DNA of 64,000 bases, taken from positions 1-64,000 of IMG/VR virus record IMGVR_UViG_3300038465_000039. One strand, given 5' to 3'. The first letter of the stretch is position 1; every line of letters begins with the position of its first letter. Both the position numbers and the translations under genes were made by a program. Below, piece by piece: positions 59,232-64,000 of this stretch. The notes under the pieces are model-generated. The model made no database searches. It saw only the letters and a list, made by a program, of their open reading frames with translations, and was not told the DNA's origin. The stretch is from a virus.

Positions 59232-59348
59232 TGAGCAAGTGTCGGGATATCCGCGACACCCGACAAGACGAGAACCGGCTGCGGCCGGTGTCATCATGAA
59301 TACTCGGCGCGCTCGCCGACAGGCGCGACCAGATCGAGAAGGAATGCT

Positions 59349-59537
59349 CTAGGAAGGCTGCTTACCAGCCCTCATCGCCCTGCGGCGACGCCATGAAATA
59401 TAAGGCCGCAGTCTAGGCCTGTAGTATTTCTTGTTCTCTTCGCTCTTGCGCCTTTTGTACTCCAGCGGATTCTCTTCACGTTTTCGCTTCCGATATGATC
59501 TCATGTAGATCTTGGCCTTTTCGGAATATGTCCGCAT
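59349..59537 (-). CDS. Small very basic protein
   Basis: 62 residues from the ATG at 59537. KAKIYMRSYRKRKREENPLE, then RRKSEENKKYYRPRL and ISWRRRRAMRAGKQ are like the basic N-terminal linker of phage HNH endonucleases such as the one at 3419, but no HNH core follows. It may be a remnant or a DNA-binding peptide. Confidence 0.45.
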   Translation of the reverse strand: MRTYSEKAKIYMRSYRKRKREENPLEYKRRKSEENKKYYRPRLRPYISWRRRRAMRAGKQPS

Positions 59538-59716
59538 CACATCGGCTCGTCGAGTTCGGCTTCTATCATGAGATCGTCGATAGCCTGTTGCTCGGTTTCG
59601 CCGTGGCCGATGGGCGAACCGAGATCGTAGTCGTCGAATACAGCGCTCCAATCCGCATCACGAAAAGGAACCGGCGGCGGGTCGTACTTCGTGATGATCT
59701 TGCGCGGTGGCATCAT
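59537..59716 (-). CDS. Small hypothetical protein
   Basis: 59 residues from the ATG overlapping the gcrA stop. Acidic C-terminus (TEQQAIDDLMIEAELDEPM) after a short segment (PPRKIITKYDPPPVPFRDAD) resembling phage DUF-type proteins without known role. Confidence 0.5.
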   Translation of the reverse strand: MMPPRKIITKYDPPPVPFRDADWSAVFDDYDLGSPIGHGETEQQAIDDLMIEAELDEPM

Positions 59717-60165
59717 CGTCTCCTCGGCTGCGGTGGTGTCGTGCACAGCACGTGATGCGCCATGCAGTAACTGGAGTTCTCAAGCTTCGGATGGCCGCAG
59801 AACGTCGGCGGATCACCTTCGGGATATCGACAGTCCCCCGGTAACAGATCGGCGAATGGTACTGCGAGCGGCTTGACATCGACGACACGAAGCTTGGCTA
59901 AGCTCACCGGTTCGTGTGTAATGCTGAGACGTAACCCGTTGCTGTTCGTGTTCGCGGGCGTGATCCGGATTCGTGGTCTTGTGACCGGGCTTTTCGGCGG
60001 CTTCGGATCGTTTTCTTTACGAAATAATCCGAGTCTCGAAATCTTCCCGCAGACGGCGTTTCGCGTCACACGGAATTCACCCGCGATTTCGGTTGCTGAT
60101 TTGCCCTCCGCGAACAGCGCCTTGAGACGCTCCACGCGGTCGTCAGTCCAAGCCATCGTTGTCAT
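59713..60165 (-). CDS. gcrA: GcrA-like cell-cycle regulator
   Basis: 150 residues from the ATG at 60165, chosen for its GGAG ribosome site 6-9 bases upstream. MAWTDDRVERLKALFAEGKS, then EFRVTRNAVCGKISRLGLF is the GcrA helix-turn-helix; the C-terminus GDCRYPEGDPPTFCG and NSSYCMAHH is the conserved Cys/His end that binds sigma-70. In Caulobacter GcrA activates promoters at CcrM-methylated GANTC sites. A phage copy could redirect host cell-cycle genes. A TnpB element is inserted right behind its ribosome site. Confidence 0.9.
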   Translation of the reverse strand: MTTMAWTDDRVERLKALFAEGKSATEIAGEFRVTRNAVCGKISRLGLFRKENDPKPPKSPVTRPRIRITPANTNSNGLRLSITHEPVSLAKLRVVDVKPLAVPFADLLPGDCRYPEGDPPTFCGHPKLENSSYCMAHHVLCTTPPQPRRR

Positions 60166-60183
60166 CAGAATCTCCACGAGAAA

Positions 60184-60203
60184 CCCCGGCATTCATGCCG
60201 GGG
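60184..60203 (+). repeat. Hairpin at the left end of the second TnpB element
   Basis: CCCCGGCATTCATGCCGGGG is a perfect 9-bp inverted repeat with a 2-base centre, close in form to the right-end hairpin at about 61408-61434. A second hairpin with a T-run (TTCCGGC/GCCGGAA, 60215-60231, then TGCTTTT) follows and may be a terminator. Confidence 0.5.
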
Positions 60204-60347
60204 AGGGATAGCGGTTCCGGCATTGCCGGAATGCTTTTCTTGCGCGAGCAGAGATAAGTGAGTATATTGCCGGGGCGTCGCAGCGTTGGAACCGCCGCAA
60301 CGCCCCTTGATTGCCCTCCGTTGGAACCGGAAAAGCAACCCGCCAAC

Positions 60348-61428
60348 ATGATCCTCACTTACCGCTTTCGCGTCAAGGACGCATCGAACGGAACACGCAA
60401 CGCTCTCAGAGCGCAGGCGCGGGCCGTCAATTTCGTTTGGAATTATTGCTGCCAGATCGACCGCGAAGCCCATGCGCGCTGGAAAGCCGGGCGCGTCGCC
60501 AAACGGCCATCTGCGTTCGACATCGCCAATCTTTGCCGGGGCGTGACCAAGGAACTCGGCATCCATTCCGACGCGGTTGATGCGATCTGCCGCAAGTTCG
60601 CGGACGCGCGCCAAGCATGTTTTCCGAAGACGCCGCGCTTCCGCTCCTACAAGCGCAACCTCGATTTCGTGCCGTTCTCCAACTTCAAACGTCCGGCCAA
60701 GCTCGACGGCGAGCACCTGACCGTGCTTGGTCGAACCTATCGACTGTGGCTGTCGCGCCCGATCCCGCCCGATGGGAAGCCAAAGACATTCGAGTTTTCG
60801 ACCGACGCGCGCGGGCGCTGGTACGTCAATATTCAGGTCGAATTGCCGGATGCTGAGAAGCGGGTCGGCACCAGTGTCGGCATCGACCTTGGCCTTAAAG
60901 ACCTCGCCACATTGAGCGACGGAAGCAAGATCGCCGCGCCTTTACCGCGCCAGCGAGCGGCAACTGGCGATGCACCAATCGCGCGGGCAGAAGGTCCGCG
61001 CCCGCGCCCTGTCGGCCAAGATCGCCAACAGGCGCAAGCATTTCCTCCACGTTGAAACGAGCAAGATCGCTCGTGACCATGCGGAGATTTACGTCGGAGA
61101 TGTGAATGCGTCCGGCCTCAAACGCACCAAAATGGCGAAATCCGTTGGTGACGCAGGCTGGTCTATGTTCCGTAACATGCTGTCTTACAAAGCGATTGCG
61201 CTTGGCGGCAAATGCGAAATAGTTTCCGAACGTTGGACTACCCAAACCTGTAGCTCTTGCGGTTCTTTGCCGCAAAGCAGGCCGAAAGGTATCGCAGGAC
61301 TTGGAATAAGGCATTTTGGATGTTCCGACTGCGGGGCGTTGCATGATCGCGACGTAAATGCGGCTAGAAATATTCTACGTGTCGGGGCGGAGCGTCGCCC
61401 TCTTGTTGAAGAAATCCCCGTCCTTTAG
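60348..61428 (+). pseudogene. tnpB: TnpB-type nuclease gene disrupted by a frameshift
   Basis: Frame 1 runs from the ATG at 60348 (ILTYRFRVKDASNGTRNALR) through the first RuvC part SVGIDLGLKDLATLSDGSKI. Near 60940-60960 the reading changes: APLPRQ in frame 1, while another frame gives LYRASERQLAMHQSRGQKVR and continues to the stop at 61426. A loss of bases there fits. The second half has IYVGDVNA without Glu in the usual RuvC-II place, IVSERWTTQTCSSCG with an alternative Glu before the zinc finger, and DCGALHDRDVNAARN with the last Asp. The enzyme is probably inactive now unless the shift is an assembly error. Confidence 0.8.
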
Positions 61429-61441
61429 GGCGGGGAAGACG

Positions 61442-61666
61442 TTAACGTTGCATACCTTGTGTTGCGGTTGTGGATGCAGTGAACGCTTCGTGCATACGCT
61501 TATCCGCTGCAACCTTCAGATTGTAGGCATCGCGAAGACTATCGGGAGCATCACGAAGAAACCAGTCCCATCGGGACTTGAATCCGGCCTTCTTGATCGC
61601 AGTTTCGAAAGCCTGGTCGGCTATACCTGCATCGCGCATGGCCTCGGAGATTATTCGATCAAACAT
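61442..61666 (-). CDS. Small hypothetical protein, possibly truncated
   Basis: 74 residues: MFDRIISEAMRDAGIADQAF, then KKAGFKSRWDWFLRDAPDSL and a polar end. Its stop codon TAA is contributed by bases at or next to the TnpB right end (GACGTTAACG), so the natural C-terminus may have been cut by the insertion. Confidence 0.5.
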   Translation of the reverse strand: MFDRIISEAMRDAGIADQAFETAIKKAGFKSRWDWFLRDAPDSLRDAYNLKVAADKRMHEAFTASTTATQGMQR

Positions 61667-61680
61667 CTTGTTCTCTCCGG

Positions 61681-61770
61681 TCAGGCGACAAAGAGAGTGA
61701 TGAAGATCAGCATGCCGGCGCCGATCGAGGCGAACGGGATGGTTATCGACAGGAACATTCGGTTTGACAT
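61681..61770 (-). CDS. 29-residue membrane peptide
   Basis: MSNRMFLSITIPFASIGAGM, then LIFITLFVA: a single hydrophobic span with an AGGAAG ribosome site at good distance. Real small genes of this kind are easily missed. Function unknown. Confidence 0.4.
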   Translation of the reverse strand: MSNRMFLSITIPFASIGAGMLIFITLFVA

Positions 61771-61800
61771 CGGCTTCCTCCGTTGTCGTTGGGTTGAAGA

Positions 61801-62040
61801 TCAGAACTTCCTCACGATACGAACCAATGTATCGGAGAGGTTTTCTTTCGGTAACGATGCTGTCTGCAATTGATCGAGCAGTCCCATCGAAATGCCGACA
61901 TCGTAGCGGCCGTCAGGCCGGCTGATGCCGACGCCGACGCGCGCTGGTTTCTGGTTGCACATCAGGATCAAGAAAGCCTGCACCGCATCGGCTTTGAGCG
62001 TGAGGCGGTACAGCGGCGGTTTGGTCAGGGGTTTTGGCAT
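61801..62040 (-). CDS. Small hypothetical protein
   Basis: 79 residues from the ATG at 62040. KPPLYRLTLKADAVQAFLIL, then VGVGISRPDGRYDVGISMGL and a basic end. Coupled to the upstream ORF by TGATG overlap. No family is recognised. Confidence 0.45.
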   Translation of the reverse strand: MPKPLTKPPLYRLTLKADAVQAFLILMCNQKPARVGVGISRPDGRYDVGISMGLLDQLQTASLPKENLSDTLVRIVRKF

Positions 62041-62180
62041 CAGTCTTCCTCCTCGCGTTCTTCTTGTCGGATCAGTTCTTCGACCGCTATCTCCTCGCAT
62101 TCCTCGCAGAGGTAGGCGTCGCAACGGCGGACGTAGCGTAGTTCGGCTCGGTGCCAGCAGTGCTCACAGACATGCATCAT
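62040..62180 (-). CDS. Tiny zinc-ribbon protein
   Basis: 46 residues: VCEHCWHRAELRYVRRCDAY, then LCEECEEIAVEELIRQ. Two CxxC pairs make a zinc ribbon, followed by an acidic helix. It is linked to both neighbours by overlapping start and stop codons. Confidence 0.5.
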   Translation of the reverse strand: MMHVCEHCWHRAELRYVRRCDAYLCEECEEIAVEELIRQEEREEED

Positions 62181-62398
62181 GATTGCACCTGATAGCCACA
62201 CCGGCGCTGGTCAGCCTTGTACCGGCGTTGCCAGTACGGCGTTAACTCCATCGCTTCCGACGGTCTGTCGGTCCATCCCCAATCGACGCCGCCCTGACCG
62301 GGAAGGCCGTTCGGTTTTCCGATGTAGTAGGTTTTGCCGTTAACGTGCTGTCTCCACCCGCGTCCGAGGGTATCGACACCTGCTGATAGTTTTGACAT
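62177..62398 (-). CDS. Small hypothetical protein
   Basis: 73 residues, Trp- and Gly-rich (LGRGWRQHVNGKTYYIGKPN, then GQGGVDWGWTDRPSEAMELT). AGGAAG ribosome site upstream. The fold looks small and beta-rich. Unknown function. Confidence 0.5.
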   Translation of the reverse strand: MSKLSAGVDTLGRGWRQHVNGKTYYIGKPNGLPGQGGVDWGWTDRPSEAMELTPYWQRRYKADQRRCGYQVQS

Positions 62399-62436
62399 TT
62401 GGCTTCCTCCAATTGTCGGTTGCGGGGGGATCGAAA

Positions 62437-62748
62437 TCAGTTTTCGCCCACGTCGGCGCTGTCCATGCGCTGACCGTAGAGCGGGTCACAATTGCCGTCA
62501 TCAACGGGTTGCGGCGGTTCGTCGACAAAGTTCGCAGCGTCATTGATGGCGACGACCAATCTTCCGACCAGTGCGCGGTCGATCTCTTCAAAAAATAGAT
62601 TGATCTCGACTTCGTTCGATTGGCAATCTGAGGCATCAGTATCGCCGTTGATGATGAGTTTGAGAGCAAGACCGTCATAGGAACCGGCCTTGATCTTTCG
62701 CACCCAGTGGTAGTTGGCGCTTGTCGTAATCATGAGTTTGTTGGACAT
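62437..62748 (-). CDS. Hypothetical protein
   Basis: 103 residues from the ATG at 62748. Beta start (NKLMITTSANYHWVRKIKAG, then GLALKLIINGDTDASDCQSN) and acidic end (FVDEPPQPVDDGNCDPLYGQ). No known family. Confidence 0.5.
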   Translation of the reverse strand: MSNKLMITTSANYHWVRKIKAGSYDGLALKLIINGDTDASDCQSNEVEINLFFEEIDRALVGRLVVAINDAANFVDEPPQPVDDGNCDPLYGQRMDSADVGEN

Positions 62749-62779
62749 CATCGTCTCCGTGGTCTGGTTACTGGAAATA

Positions 62780-62965
62780 TTAGCGGCGGTAGCGTTCCCG
62801 GTGGTCGATATCGTAAAGCGGCGCGGTCGGGATGGCCGCACGGACCTGTTCGAGCCAAGGCCGAAGATGTTCGGCGCCGGCCGCGACCCTGTGATCGAGT
62901 GAATCGGCGCAGGCTTCAAGAAACGCGCGGGAGCAATCCGGCAAGTCGGCCGCGGTTAGTTTCAT
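62780..62965 (-). CDS. Small hypothetical protein
   Basis: 61 residues from the ATG at 62965, which overlaps the upstream stop (ATGA). Helical with SRAFLEACADSLDHRVAAGA and a basic C-terminus (IDHRERYRR). Unknown. Confidence 0.45.
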   Translation of the reverse strand: MKLTAADLPDCSRAFLEACADSLDHRVAAGAEHLRPWLEQVRAAIPTAPLYDIDHRERYRR

Positions 62966-63405
62966 CGGTCGAGCTCCCGGGCAAGAGCGTTGGCACCGGT
63001 CAGAAGCTTTTCGAGCGCGACGTGATAGTCGCTGATGACATCCACATCGTTGCCCCAGATCAGGCGTATCCAGCAATCGTTATGGGCCGGGAAGTGGACG
63101 ATCAGGTAGTCCTCGCCGGTACTACCGAGGGCGACGAATATCTCGGTCGCATCGTTTGATCTTTTGACCGTGATATCTTCGCCGTCGTTCACGGATAGGC
63201 AAAGACCTTCGGCCAGCAAATCCTCGACGAGTTTGCCAACGATTTTCTTCTCGTTGTCCGAGGCGTCCGGGATAGGTGGCAGATCGGATTGTGCTGCAAT
63301 GCGCAGCGCGTCGATCACGGTCTCGCGGCGTTTGCCGCTGATGTCGAGCGAGCGGTTCGATGCATCGCTCTCGAATATGGCGAGTAGTTCTGTGAAGCGG
63401 TTCAT
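62962..63405 (-). CDS. Hypothetical protein
   Basis: 147 residues. N-terminal helices (RFTELLAIFESDASNRSLDI, then RRETVIDALRIAAQ) and a C-terminal mixed domain (GEDYLIVHFPAHNDCWIRLI). No known family; ATGA-type overlaps on both sides. Confidence 0.5.
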   Translation of the reverse strand: MNRFTELLAIFESDASNRSLDISGKRRETVIDALRIAAQSDLPPIPDASDNEKKIVGKLVEDLLAEGLCLSVNDGEDITVKRSNDATEIFVALGSTGEDYLIVHFPAHNDCWIRLIWGNDVDVISDYHVALEKLLTGANALARELDR

Positions 63406-63590
63406 CGGAATACTCCGTTCGCCATGCAGCCAGCTTCGTGGACGCGATCAAGTGCGGCACAGAAGCGCTTTTCGTATCCAGCAATAAACCATGGTTGAGG
63501 GTTGGCCTTGCGGACGTGGGCAAGATCGTCCCGAGCCTGCAGAAGATCGGCGCGGGCGCGAAGCAGGTTCTGTTGAAGATTGTCGTTCAT
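63402..63590 (-). CDS. Small helical protein
   Basis: 62 residues, an Arg/Gln-rich helix (LQQNLLRARADLLQARDDLA) and a short tail with two Cys. Overlaps the next gene's start. Unknown. Confidence 0.45.
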   Translation of the reverse strand: MNDNLQQNLLRARADLLQARDDLAHVRKANPQPWFIAGYEKRFCAALDRVHEAGCMANGVFR

Positions 63591-63593
63591 GGC

Positions 63594-63938
63594 TCAAGCC
63601 TCCGTACAGGTGAAAGATGCGCGGCCGTGGTTCTTGCCACCGCAGGAACATTCGCAGTTCATGGTCTTGCCCGTTGCGTTCATGCAGCGAGCGTCGCATT
63701 CGTGGCGAGATGGGTTGGACTTGAAGTTGATAATCCGCTCGACCGGCAGCAGGGTTTTGGTCCAGCCTTGACCTTGCACATAGACGGGCTTTTCTGTGGC
63801 GACGCGGCCAACCTTCATCGAGAACCCGTCATAGCGCCGCCCCTTCACGCCGGGGAAACGCTTGGCGAACTCGGCATTGCCCATCGGCTGGAGGCTGACC
63901 AGTTCAGTATCGCCGTTGAAGTAAAGGGTTTTTGACAT
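63594..63938 (-). CDS. Hypothetical Cys-rich protein, first gene of the right leftward operon
   Basis: 114 residues from the ATG at 63938 with GGAGGG ribosome site. N-terminal beta domain (KTLYFNGDTELVSLQPMGNA) and C-terminal HECDARCMNATGKTMNCECS, then CGG: six Cys, probably zinc-binding. The promoter and 19-bp operator lie directly upstream. Confidence 0.55.
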   Translation of the reverse strand: MSKTLYFNGDTELVSLQPMGNAEFAKRFPGVKGRRYDGFSMKVGRVATEKPVYVQGQGWTKTLLPVERIINFKSNPSRHECDARCMNATGKTMNCECSCGGKNHGRASFTCTEA

Positions 63939-63971
63939 TTGAGCCCTCCGGGCTATTCCAGTGGTTTGTTC

Positions 63972-63990
63972 CACTAAACTATTAGTATAG
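63972..63990 (-). promoter_or_regulatory. Leftward promoter/operator, second exact 19-bp copy
   Basis: CACTAAACTATTAGTATAG on the plus strand, identical to 37854-37872, with TATACT as -10 on the minus strand. The -35 region would lie at the very edge of the window and is cut off. Confidence 0.65.
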
Positions 63991-64000
63991 CATCGCGCCG

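Larger units (their letters stand above)
60183..61445 (+). mobile_element. Second TnpB element (IS605/IS1341 group), frameshifted
   Basis: Limits are taken from the left-end hairpin and the right-end motif CCCCGTCCTTTAGGGCGGGG, which is the typical right end of IS1341-type elements; the tnpB stop TAG lies inside that hairpin. The element is inserted between gcrA and the gene at 61442-61666. No tnpA. Confidence 0.65.

Noticed and set aside
59231-59352. Two tiny overlapping ORFs of 22 and 18 codons after the coiled-coil gene
   Set aside because: Too short and without any recognisable feature; only start-stop overlaps speak for them.

Overview
The window reads as part of the genome of a contractile-tailed (myovirus-type) phage or prophage of an alphaproteobacterium, probably of the Bradyrhizobium/Rhodopseudomonas kind. 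The host guess rests on the high GC content, a GcrA homologue, an endolysin of the type found in Hyphomicrobiales phages, and a phage-borne outer-membrane protein whose mature start (ADLPAKAP) looks like bradyrhizobial outer-membrane proteins. I see no terminase, portal, capsid or integrase gene, so the head module and any integration module lie outside the window.

Layout. (1) 1-18376, rightward: virion genes. They comprise the end of one S74-type tail fibre, a tail terminator, a DUF3383 sheath, a tube-like protein, tail assembly chaperones joined by a probable -1 frameshift, a short tape measure with a lysozyme domain, a Pam3-like baseplate (plug, hub, Gp138-type spike, gp25, J, DUF2612) and two fibre genes. 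An HNH gene sits between sheath and tube. (2) 18373-23927, rightward: endolysin, a chain of very small coupled secreted or membrane proteins, a YiiX-like cysteine hydrolase candidate, a holin candidate, the outer-membrane protein and more membrane proteins. (3) 23946-25130, leftward: an intact TnpB element. (4) 25540-44664, leftward: an early region of about 40 mostly small genes with many overlapping start and stop codons. It includes a ParB-like protein, a PP-loop (PAPS-reductase-like) protein, a DnaQ-like exonuclease, DUF5131, a SF1 helicase, a RecE-like exonuclease with a candidate annealing protein, an ASCH protein, an HD (SpoT/MESH1-like) hydrolase and two HTH regulators. (5) 44665-45269: a large divergent control region. 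(6) 45270-59231, rightward: replication, recombination and modification genes (RuvC-like resolvase, two methyltransferase-like proteins, primase-helicase, radical SAM protein, PD-(D/E)XK-like protein, SSB, Ref-like HNH nuclease, SLOG protein). (7) 59349-63938, leftward: a second early operon with gcrA, interrupted by a frameshifted second TnpB element.

Regulation visible in the DNA: four leftward promoter candidates share a GGCTTGA -35 region. Three of them carry a CTAACC-type operator. The fourth carries a 19-bp operator that recurs exactly at the right edge of the window. Two intergenic arrays of CGTACCCG motifs with the same internal layout flank the rightward replication module. The genes fit one programme: leftward early genes for takeover and recombination, a rightward replication module, and rightward late genes for tail and lysis.
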